Below are positions 33,400 through 42,814 of a stretch of 64,000 nucleotides of DNA, piece after piece. Both the position numbers and the translations under genes were made by a program. Origin of the DNA: Brachypodium distachyon (taxonomy: Eukaryota > Streptophyta > Magnoliopsida > Poales > Poaceae). Each line of letters opens with the position of its first letter. The stretch's first letter is position 1. The DNA is taken from the NCBI RefSeq assembly GCF_000005505.3, contig NC_016135.3, positions 6,217,501-6,281,500 on the forward strand, written 5' to 3'. The notes beneath the pieces were generated by a model that saw only the letters and a program-made list of their open reading frames with translations, was not told where the DNA came from and did not search any database.

Positions 33400-34740
33400 C
33401 GGTGGGCGACCAGTGGGAAGACGACGCGTGGTGGGGGCACGGGACCAGTTCGTTCCAACCGCAAAGATCAGCGACCGCCTGTGGCTGCTGCTACACGTAC
33501 CCGTTCTCGTCAGAGAACCTGAGGCTACACCTCACAGACTTCCGGGCCCTCCAAACAAAGCCAGAAGACACTGACCCAGTTGTCAGTGGTAGTACTGTAT
33601 GTTAACGTGTTGGTGGGACAAAAAATCAATTGCGAGAGGAGACTTTGTGGCCAGCAATTATCTCATGACTCCTTTTGCGCAGAAATGAAAGCGGCAGAAC
33701 AGTTGTGTGAACGGTACCAATGATGTGAGAAGGCTGTACTAGCCCCGTGACCAAAGCTGTCTGTGACTTTTTTTTGTTTGTTTCTTCACGTTTGATTTGG
33801 CATGTCGTGTCGTGTGGGATGGGCAAGGAGAAAAGTCAATGGTGGACTTCAATGACTGATGGCGAATGTCGAGAAATCATGAGCTCGGACTTTTCAATGC
33901 GTCCTACGTTCAAAACAATAACCTGTTTTTTCGGGGTTTATTCGGTTCACGAAACTTTGAAAGAAAAATATATGACGCAGTCATGTAGGCTCCAATTCTT
34001 TGGCTTCATATTTAGATTCATTAGAAATTAAGCCAATTCTTACGTAAACCTTGGATATCTAGCATCTTTATTCATATGAAACGACTGCTACACATGGTAA
34101 AAAATCATGAAGTTGAAAATCCTGTAAAAATCTTTCAAGTATCTTCCACACCAAACGAGCTCTTGAAGGATGCATCTCATTGATTTTCGTAACATGCACG
34201 GATTTTAGAACCAAGTATGCATCTACACTCTCCGGTGTATAGAGGCATTTGTTGCTTTTAAGATGGACCCCACCATCATGTGACTAATAATATTTTAAAA
34301 GTAATCATCACTTTAGTGTTTTAGAGAGTTACGATAGTTGGGCCTCAAAATTGTTTTAGCGGCTCCACGATAAGAGGTGTCTCTAAGTTTAGAGGCACAC
34401 ACAAAATTGGTGCATTAGCTCAAGATAGCCTCGAAGCTAGCCTTAGAGGCTTCTATAGAGGCAGCATGGTTTTTCATGACCGTGGATGCCCTCAACCCAA
34501 AAGCCGCGCGAGTTTTCACCTTCTGAGAGCTCTGCATGTATTTTCCGTTCTACTGTAGCTCTCGAATAGGTGTTGGTTGCGAGTGAGCTTTTTTGGGTCG
34601 AGGAATACTTTATGTCTTCTCAATCTCGCTCGCTTGCTTGACCACTGCCAGTCTTTTCTTTTAGCACTCTTTCTTCCCCACTCTTGCGCCCTTCCTTCTC
34701 GTACCTCTTGCACCCTCCTTCCCCTTCATCGTCCTCCAGA
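33400..34740. other. Intergenic, nothing recognised
   Basis: There are no ORFs with domains. The sequence 33860-34500 is AT-rich and appears unique. Confidence 0.45.
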
Positions 34741-34757
34741 TCGAGCAACGGGCGGGG

Positions 34758-35160
34758 ATGGACAAGGCATCTTCTTCTATCGATCTGTTGTTCCCAGAAA
34801 TAGGAAAGGGGCGCCACGTCTGCTTCCCCAACAAGCTAGAAGCGTCAATCGCATGCTACTATCGTCGACTCGGAGACTCATCGTCATCCGCCGGTGCCAG
34901 GACAAGACCTCTTCTTTCTCTACTCCAGCACTGCCGCGGCTAACGATGAGGATGTCGATGACGAGCGCATGCAGCTGCTGGAGAAAGACCACCGACTTCA
35001 GTGACACAAAGGGCGCATGCTCGTGGCCCCCTCCAAGGATTGGTTCTTCGAGGTGGCTTCTGCTTCAACTTCCAGCGACGTAGAGACCAAATGCTCATCT
35101 TCCGCATCTCAGGACTGGTTCCTGAAGGCGTGCCTCGCTGTGTCAAGCGAATCCTTAAAA
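34758..35160 (+). pseudogene. Gene-like remnant, unrecognised
   Basis: From the ATG at 34758 a frame reads MDKASSSIDLLFPEIGKGRH and stops at 34941. Other plus frames further on read TAAANDEDVDDERMQLLEKD and then PSKDWFFEVASASTSSDVET, ending at 35161. The pieces have coding-like composition but are separated by a stop and a frameshift. Two similar blocks (KDWFFEVAS and QDWFLKACLA) hint at an internal repeat. No family is recognised. Confidence 0.3.
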
Positions 35161-35587
35161 TGATCATCAATTGATCAATTAGTTTCTTTAGGCGAGGAGG
35201 CAGGGCATGGATGGATCGGTCATTGACGCCATTAGATTCAATTAGTTTCAAAGGGTTTAGTTCAAGTCTATACAAATGTTCCATGCTTTTCGAAGAAAAT
35301 ACAGATGCGAAGAATCTTCGAAGATGAGCTAAACCTTGTGTTTCATAGAGCAAAAAAAAATGAGAATTTTGCAGGTCTGCGTGTTTCCGCCTGGTTTGAA
35401 TTTAGATATACAGTTGGTGCTCTTTAGGTTATTCACCGTTTTCCTTAAAAATAATTTCTGTAGTATAAAATAAATGAAAAGATGGAGTTCCATTCCTACA
35501 CATGAATTACATTACGAGATGACCCATGGTAAACTAACCGCACAACCTCAATCACGGTTGATCACAAACAACCCACGTACATCGATC

Positions 35588-38500
35588 TCATTTCTCCTGG
35601 AGCCTGAAGAAGGCCATGAGAGGCGCGTAGACCCTCTCCTTGGCGTTCCCAGCGAAAACGAAATCGGCGTGCGCGTAGTCGGCGAGGTACTGGACGGTGA
35701 GCTTGTCTTTGTCGTGCGACTTGAGCGCCTGCAGCTCGAGGCGTTGAACGTCCTGCACGTCAGAGAGGCTGTCCCTGCCGCCGCTGCTGAGGAACAGCGG
35801 GAAGCCGTCGGGGATCGCCGAGACGTTGTAGACAGGCGGCGTCGGTTGGCCGTAGTGCTTCGTGTTGTCGTTGGCGTTGCCGTAGTCGTACTTGGCGATC
35901 ATGCCCCTTCTGATCACTGCTCCATCGGTCAGAGCGTAATTGGTTATTACGAGCAGACTCTTGAGGCAAAGATTTTTACAAGTGTGTGCTGACTGTGGCT
36001 TTGTATGTACTCACTTTGGGCCAAATGAACCATGTTCTTGGTTGAAGTTGCTTGTGGCTCGTGCGAAAGGAAGATCTGGACAGAGGAGCTGTCAAGGCAA
36101 CAATTGTCACCTGTTCGACATTGTGTTTGGATAGGACTGTCAGTGCAGGTAAGCAAAACATCGGCCTTTTAAAAGACAGAAGTAAATCCAACAGACTAGT
36201 CCTAGGACAGCGTTGGTAGTCACCCGCCTTTTAAAGACAGGAGTAAATCCTACATAGTATTGCGGATTACCGGATCTTATAATTACTTTTCCTTTTCCAT
36301 CTTATGCTATCGATTAAAAATTGCGGTTACTCCATATAATACTCCCTCCGTTATTTTTTATAAGGCGTGTATTGTTTTACCTTTTTCCGTAAATGTAAGG
36401 CGCACACCGGGGCGCACACCTGCCGGCGCGATCTGGCTAAATGAAAATTAGCCCGGGCCGTTGCATGCATGCACGCAGCTAATTTAGTCACTATAGACCA
36501 TATTTTCAATTTGGTAAACAAGCAAAATGTTTTAAATCCGGTCATCCTTGGCACTTTGTAACATGAAAAGTGTAATTTACAGAAGAACAAAAATTAACCA
36601 AAAGTGGGCAAAAGAACAATGTAAAAAGAGCAGATACATTTATAGAAGTTATATAACCTGTAAATGCTGACATCAGATCGTAGCAATCTACTCCTGGAAG
36701 CTTGCATATGTCAGTGACCAGTTTGTGAACAGCATCCCTACACAAGTGATCCCAGCCATCAGTTGAATATCAAAGCCCTCTCTCTCTCCCTCCCCCTCTC
36801 TCTCTCTCTAACGCTATTTAGAATAATCAGAACAATTAATGACGATGACAACACAAAGAACAGCACCAGCACGACTTAAAGTGTTTTTTTTTCGAAGGGC
36901 GGCTTAAAGTTTTCTTACCCTGTTGGATCGAACTCATCAATCCCCAGCCAGTACAGAGCCTGCCATAAGAAAGACGGAGGACCAGAGAATATTACTTTCG
37001 ATCCATGGACTTGTCGTATGATCAGACAGATCGAGGCCTCTTATCTTACCTCGGCCAGGAAGACGTCGGCCGCTGCGAGTGCCAATGGCGATGACACCTT
37101 GTTGAGGAATGCGATTGGGCTGAGCAAGCCGGCGGACCGCAGCATCCCCACATGTGGCTGCTGGTCGCTCAGGGCAGCCAACGCGATCAAAGTCCCCTGC
37201 ATCGCCAATTCAACATATTTATACATACATGCTTCTAAGGAAGCAATATCGACTGCAGCTCTATTGGTTTGTTCATCTTTCGGTTCTTAAAGAAGCAACT
37301 AATTGTTGTATACTTGTATGCATACATTTCGTACTCCTCCGATTCATAATAAGTGTCGGGAATTTAGTATAGAATTGTAGAAATTTTATACTAAATCGCT
37401 GACACTTATTATGAATCGGATGGAGTATAACTTATACATATATGCATCAGAAAACAATCGTTAAGTATCAACTTAATATATTTATGATATCAGAAAATAA
37501 TTGTTAAGTACGAACTTAATATACTTTTGGTTAAATAAACGTTGTCCATAAGAAGGCAAAATCCCTCCTGCAAATAAAAATAAAAATAAGAAGGCAAAAT
37601 CCAACATCCTGTTTTGAACTAATGTATAAATTTCATTCAAATTTCACAAGGAACTCAATGAAAATTTATGAGAAACTAGAATCATAAAATCACAGAGTGA
37701 AAGCAAGTAAACGAATTTACCTGTTACTAATTAGTTTTTCTTAAAATATTTTGGGAATACAACAGAATTTCCAGTCACACAAGTCTATTTTCTTTGAGGC
37801 TTACCAGTGAATGGCCCACGTAGTGCACCTTCTGCTGGCCTGCCTGGTCGTACACGTATTGCAGCATCGCCGAGAGATCGTTGCTAGCCAACTCGTCCCA
37901 CGACCAGTTCCAGTAGGCCTGCAGAAATCCCAAATGGGCGATGGATCCATCTAACGTAAGTACGACAAAGCGAGTCCCATAAACAAATGTAGTACTCCGT
38001 GTACAACAGAGGCTCCATATTTATATCAATCAATGCGCACCGGATCAGCGGAGGAAAGCGTGGTGTGCCCGCTGCTGTAGACAGTGCCGCGGCTGTTTGC
38101 AATCCAGACATCGTAGCCGTTGTCTGCCAGGATGAACCCCAGGGACTCGTTGGGCGAGTTCATCAGCCATGACAGCCCATCCTGCGAATTGTTTTTGTCG
38201 TGTCATAAGTGGATTGTCTGGTCCTTCTCATAAGATTGGTCTTTTGATTGCGTTGACTAGCGCATGAAGCTCTTCATGGTATCAGAGTCAAAAGACCTCG
38301 AGTTCAAGACCCGGTTGCCGCAATTAAATTGCAGCACACTTTCGATCCACGTTTAGGTGGGAGCCACACGTGAGGGGAATGTTGAAGTATAAGTGGATTG
38401 ACTAACCCCTTCCATAAGATCGGTCTTTTGGTTGCGTTGACTAGCGCATGAAGCTCTTCAGTTATTAGTAACACATGATGTCCTATGACTTTCTTGTCCA

Positions 38501-39119
38501 AACTACTAAGGCATCCGACAAAAATAATACTGAGTTAACCCAATCTCAGTCTAGTATAAATTTTTTGATAAATTTGAGACAAGAATTTAGAAACTTAATA
38601 AATACTTAATAAGAACCGACTGAGTTAACCTAATAAATACTTAATAAGAACCGACTGAGTTAACCCAGTCTCAGTCAGTCTAGTCTAAAAAAATGTTAAC
38701 ACGATCTCAGTCTGACTGACGTATACAGAATTAGTACCATCATGAGGCCGTGCTGCAGCAGGACGGGCACCTTCCTGCTCCTTCCCAACTCCGATTCGCC
38801 GGCGCGACCGCTCGGGATTCGCTGCAGGCTCAGGATATATCCGTCCTCCGTCGTAACCTGCACACAACCAAAATCTCCATTAATCTTAATCTAAGCCAGA
38901 CGAGATTAACCATGATCCATCTGTGACAAGCTCTTGATTAATTACCGTGTGTTCCTCGCATCTGTAGCCGAATGGCTCCACCCGGGATCGGCACGTGCCG
39001 TTCGTGGTAGCCGCAAGCGATGCGTTGGGAGCTGGCCGTGTGGCTAGTGCCGCCGCAGCTCCATGGCAGAGGAGAACCAGCAACAGGCTAACGATGCATC
39101 TGCTGCTTCTCGTCGACAT
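35588..39119 (-). CDS. Secreted acid / triacylglycerol lipase (alpha/beta hydrolase, AB_hydro_lipase family)
   Basis: Nine exons join in frame with GT-AG introns: 39119-38946, 38857-38738, 38181-38041, 37918-37805, 37196-37050, 36959-36919, 36737-36658, 36110-36015 and 35916-35588, for 413 codons plus stop. The N-terminus has a signal peptide ([19 protein letters not shown]), followed by the lipase-associated segment [15 protein letters not shown] and HGLMM. The nucleophile elbow GHSLG spans the exon 4/5 junction (Ser182). Asp353 (GGRDSLSD) and His387 (YAHADF) complete the triad. Length and motifs fit plant acid lipases related to animal lysosomal/gastric lipases (MPL1/LIP1-like). It probably hydrolyses glycerolipid or sterol esters in an extracellular or vacuolar compartment. 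A TATA box is 98 bp upstream. Intron 2 carries a TRIM element and intron 4 a MITE, and the reading frame is intact. Confidence 0.95.
36344..36412. mobile_element. Partial Stowaway MITE in lipase intron 7
   Basis: CTCCCTCCGTTATTTTTTATAAG after TA is the standard left terminus. The right terminus is missing, and the similarity fades after GTAAGGCGCAC. Confidence 0.5.
37334..37425. mobile_element. Stowaway MITE in lipase intron 4
   Basis: This 92-bp element has near-complete palindromy: CTCCTCCGATTCATAATAAG on the left and CTTATTATGAATCGGATGGAG on the right. It is flanked by TA on both sides (37332-37333, 37426-37427). Confidence 0.9.
38196..38460 (+). mobile_element. TRIM/SMART-like miniature LTR retrotransposon in lipase intron 2
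   Basis: Two 81-bp direct repeats (38196-38276 and 38380-38460) share GGTCTTTTGRTTGCGTTGAC, TAGCGCATGAAGCTCTTCA and ATAAGTGGATTG. The first is followed directly by TGGTATCAGAG, an initiator-tRNA-Met primer site. The second is preceded by a purine-rich GTGAGGGGAA. The flanks GTTTT (38191-38195) and GTTAT (38461-38465) are a 4/5 match for a 5-bp target duplication. The total is 265 bp with about 103 bp internal and no coding. It is oriented opposite to the lipase gene. Confidence 0.9.
38596..38665. repeat. 35-bp tandem duplication in lipase intron 2
   Basis: TAATAAATACTTAATAAGAA plus CCGACTGAGTTAACC occurs twice head to tail, at 38596 and 38631. Confidence 0.9.
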
Positions 39120-39216
39120 TGTTAACCTGACCGTTCAGTATGTTTTTGTATCTTCTCTTGATCGGCTGGCTTGCTGGCTGGCTAGGACGTGGAATCCAGA
39201 TTTCTCTTGGGCTCGT

Positions 39217-39224
39217 CTCTTATA
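39217..39224 (-). promoter_or_regulatory. TATA box of the lipase gene
   Basis: The minus strand reads AGTATAAGAGACG, about 98 bp before the ATG at 39119. Confidence 0.55.
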
Positions 39225-39774
39225 CTAGTTGGAATGGAATGATCAGGTCACTTTCAACGCGGATTAACAAGCGCTCCAGGCGCGTTGCATTTGTTAATTG
39301 GAATGTTCGTCAGCGTGGTTTGTAGTTTACGGCATTGTGATGTGCTCAGATGCGTAATAAGATCCTGCATTTGTATTAAAAGATCTTGCCTGCCCCCTGT
39401 GTATGCTCCTTCCCAAGGTACGTGGCGTGCCGGATGACCAGATCTTTATTTCCGGTCTCTCTATTTTTTTTAGAAAAACTAATCAAATGATCGGGGTAAT
39501 AAATATGTGAATGCATAGAGCGCGAACATTCGCTCGGTAACCCTGCTGCGTGAAGGACGGACTTTGTTAGCGCGAGGTATTAGTTATTACAAGTTGTCAC
39601 TGCTTCGGATTAAAGTTGACACCATCGCAGAGCTAAAGTTGCCAATGTTGCGGAACTAAAGTTGCCGCAGAACATGAAACGCATGGCGCAATCGCAGCCT
39701 CGATCTTCCCGATCGGATGAACAACAAAGCGCTTGTTGAAAACGAAAAGACGAATGTTAACTCCTTAAAAATCA
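39225..39774. other. Lipase upstream region, nothing further recognised
   Basis: This is the shared upstream interval of the lipase gene. A short internal repeat (AAAGTTGCC / CTAAAGTTG at 39612-39670) is the only structure seen. Confidence 0.4.
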
Positions 39775-39884
39775 CTCCCTCCGATCCATATTAGTTGTCA
39801 AAATGTTACATGTATAGACGTGTTTTAGTCATAGATACATCCATATTTGGGCAAATTTGAGACAATCAGTATGGATCGAGAGAG
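39775..39884. mobile_element. Stowaway MITE
   Basis: CTCCCTCCGATCCATATTAG at the left and ATCAGTATGGATCGAGAGAG at the right form an imperfect inverted repeat in 110 bp. TA follows the right end. Confidence 0.8.
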
Positions 39885-39984
39885 TATGAGTTTTGGTTTT
39901 CTAAGAACAACGATTTGTCTTTATTTCATAAAAGAAAGTACACTAGATCGAAACCGTTGAGATGAACATAAGTACACTAGATCG

Positions 39985-42008
39985 GAGGGCTCACTCTCCT
40001 CAAGTCTACGTTATGCGCCATGCCGGTTTATGTGATGTTGTCCTTGGACATCCCCATTAGAATTATCAAGGACATCGAGAAGATTTGCCGTGGTTTTCCA
40101 TGGAAAGTAAGGAAGGAGGTGAATGGGGGCCACTGTTTGGTTGCCTGGGATCGTGTGTGCACGCTGAAGGAGTTGGGCGGCCTTGGTGTTCCGAATCTCC
40201 GCGCTCTCAATTCAGCGCTATGTGCACGATGGTGCTGGCACCAGAGGACTGAGCCCTGACCGAGGTGCCGAGGTAGGCCTAGGAGATTTTCGAGGCCGCT
40301 ACGGTTTCTGTCCTTCGTGATGGTACGGGCACTGATTTTTGTACGGATCCATGGCTTGATGGGCAGAGAGTGAAGGAGATTGCCCTGAGCCTGTTTGAGG
40401 CTAGACGTCCACACTGCGGGCCGCTTTCGGTCGCCGAGGGGCTGTAGGGACAGGCGTGGTGCTGACAATTGAGGCCCAACATAGGGTCTCAGGCATTGCA
40501 GGAATTCTTCCTGATTTGGGACCAGACTCGACAGACGATCCTAACGCCGGGTCAAGATTCTTTCCGCTGGAGATGGGTGGGGAATGGGGTTTACTCTTCC
40601 AACTCGGCTTATAGAGCCTTATTCGTTGGTCGCATCTCTATGCCCGGGGCTGATCTGGTATGGAAATCCAAGGCGCTAGGCCGATACAAGTTCTTCGTGT
40701 GGCTGGCTTTGCAAGGTTGTTGTTGGACGGCGGACAAGTTGCAGCGGAGGGGGTTGGATCATCCGGAGCGTTGTCCTTTTTGTGACCAGTGACATGGACA
40801 TGCTAACCATGGATACGACCATTAGAACCCTAATTGTTGGTGTCTCTAATAATTATAATCAGGTGAATTCAATCACAAAATGTTTTCAATATGTTACTTG
40901 CAAAGAGGCGGAGCTACTATTCTGTGTAATCTTATTATGTAGGCATCTTATTGAACTTTACAAGTCCAAAGTGAAGATGAAGTGTTATAGCCTGCAAAGG
41001 GAGATTCAAAATGAAGCCTATCAAGTGTACTTTCCAACAAATCAAACGGCACATGATTCGGAGCTTGCTAGAGAAAGATATCACGAATTAAAGTTGAATC
41101 CGATTCGGGTCCGAGCTGTCAGGAGACTCGAATTTGTTTTAATCACCCAGGCCGCATCCGGAGTCCAAATCAAGCAAACAAGTACTTGTTGGAAAGGTAA
41201 TTACAAGACCTTTCCAACGGATCTGGCCCCATCAAGAGATTCGACTCGTGCTGACCGTGGCGGACAAAACAAGCTGACGGATCTGTTTTTCTGTTTCCTA
41301 AAGAGTTGTAGTTTGTTAGGAAAGTTAGAGATAGAGTTGGATTTCGGACTCCTTATTCAAGGTGGACGAAAATATCTCTCTCTCCTCCTTTATATACCCT
41401 TGAGCCCCCCTAAGGAGCCTTGGGTTTTGTTTAGGTGTATCGATTGCTAAGGCGCTGCCCCGTAGGCCGTAGTCGGATCGTCAACGTCACCTCCTACCCA
41501 AATCGAGAGTTACCAATCTCATCGAAAGATCGGGCCACCCGCACCCGTATCAACCAGGAGCCGGAGACGATTGATCACATCCTGCTTGGCTGCGTTGTAG
41601 CTAGAGAGGCTTGGGCTCGTATCGTTCAAGGCTGGGATAGAGGGGACTGGTTTCCTTCCGTGGTTTCTAGCTTGCTAGGTTGGTGGACGACGATTGATGT
41701 CCAAGGTAAACGACGTCGAAATGTAGCCACTGCTACGATCCTCGTCTGGTGGTCAATCTGGAAACACCATAACAACGTGGTCTTCAATGGAGTTTTGCCT
41801 AGGAGTAGATCAATTCTGTTGGAGATTAGGAGAGAGGGAGAGTGCTGGACCCGGGCAGGTCTTCTGAAGAATTCAATGGAGGGGTCGTTAGGGGGGATTG
41901 AGTGGATAGATCCGGGTTAAGTTGTAATTAACTCGTTGTACTACCGCATCGTGGTCTTTCTCTTTAAACGATGATACACCATCCTTGGTGTATTCCTGGA
42001 AAAAAAAA
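39985..42008 (+). mobile_element. 5'-truncated LINE (L1-type) split by a solo LTR
   Basis: The RT C-terminal region (KSTLCAMPVYVMLSLDIP, FPWKVRKEVNGGHCLVAWD, LGGLGVPNLRALNSALCARW) occupies 40000-40258. The zinc-binding domain follows (FRWRWVGNGVYSSNSAYRAL; FFVWLALQGCCWTADKLQRR; CPFCDQ). The protein resumes after the solo LTR at 41558 with ETIDHILLGCVVAREAWARI and continues to the stop at 41918-41920. A short 3' UTR ends in AAAAAAAA at 42001-42008. Removing the LTR and one target duplication restores the frame across the insertion, but a stop at 40257 and frame changes before 40469 show the copy was already dead or has decayed since. Confidence 0.9.
40790..41552 (+). repeat. Solo LTR of a Ty3/gypsy element (763 bp)
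   Basis: It begins TGACATGGACATGC, ends ACCCGTATCA, and is flanked by a perfect 5-bp duplication ACCAG (40785-40789 and 41553-41557). The right third is related to the element-C LTR at 10200-10600 (inverted), including TATATACCCTTGAGCCCCCC, GAGCCTTGGGTTTTG and CATCGAAAGATCGGG. No internal region or primer site is left, so it arose by LTR-LTR recombination. Confidence 0.93.
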
Positions 42009-42814
42009 CCATAAATAACGAAGATCCTAGATAAAACTAAAGCTCCATTATGGCTCTTCGAAATCGACTACACTATACATTTTTCGTATGTTGACATTCC
42101 TTCAAGCATTCGGCAACGAAATTGCAGGACATCATCTTTGTACAAGCTGCAGTAGTCTCATAATTTTGGAGTCATCCACTGTGGCCGGGAGAACAAATGA
42201 AGACTGCGAAACCGCTGACTCGCACTGGGCCTGATAAATTCTGTTTGGTTTCCTGGGCCTATTGCAGCCCGCGTGCAAAAATAGGCCTCCGCCAGGATCG
42301 TCGTTGGCTGCAGACGCGTCTCCTCGTTGGTTCCTTCTTCGTCGGCCACCTCCCTCTTCCTCTGTTCCTCAATCGCCGCCTCCTACCCTCATTCCTCTCG
42401 ACCCCGGGTTTTCCACGCCCGTAGTCGCCGTCGACTGGCGGCGCCGCTCGTCCGGGGGCATCGCTCTTCCGAGGGAGCTGCTGCCCGGGTTCTTCCTCGT
42501 CTGGTCCTTCTCCTCCGCCGCTGTCCGTTCCTCCGGCGCCGGCCGCCGGCCGCTTCTTCCCCTCCCCTTCCGGCTGCAGCTTCGGTATCCCCAGACACTG
42601 GGCTCGAAGCATGGTTTGCATCGTGGATGCCTGCACGGCTGCTGCTGTATCTCCCGTGCGGTGTTGGCTGTAGACATCAGTGAAACCAAACACCCTAGCA
42701 TTGCACGGAGGGCGGCCTGCCAGTGCCGGGCAAAGATGACCTCCTATTCTGTAGAATCGATTTTATAATAAAAAATTGCCGTTCCGAGCGCCATCCCTCT
42801 TGGCTGGCACCCAG
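42009..42814 (+). promoter_or_regulatory. Upstream region of the TFIIIC5 gene
   Basis: The sequence is GC-rich from 42260 to 42640 with overlapping ORFs on both strands (168 codons on plus from 42262) that resemble no protein I know. ATTTTATAATAAAAA at 42760-42774 is TATA-like and lies 40-55 bp before the ATG at 42815. Alternatively the GC-rich part is a 5' UTR exon. No other gene is visible here. Confidence 0.35.

Noticed and set aside
35474..35992. 172-codon plus-strand ORF
   Set aside because: Antisense of the last lipase exon, which carries the catalytic Asp and His on the minus strand.
42262..42768. 168-codon ORF upstream of TFIIIC5
   Set aside because: GC-rich with ORFs on both strands and no domain. 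More likely promoter or 5' UTR sequence.
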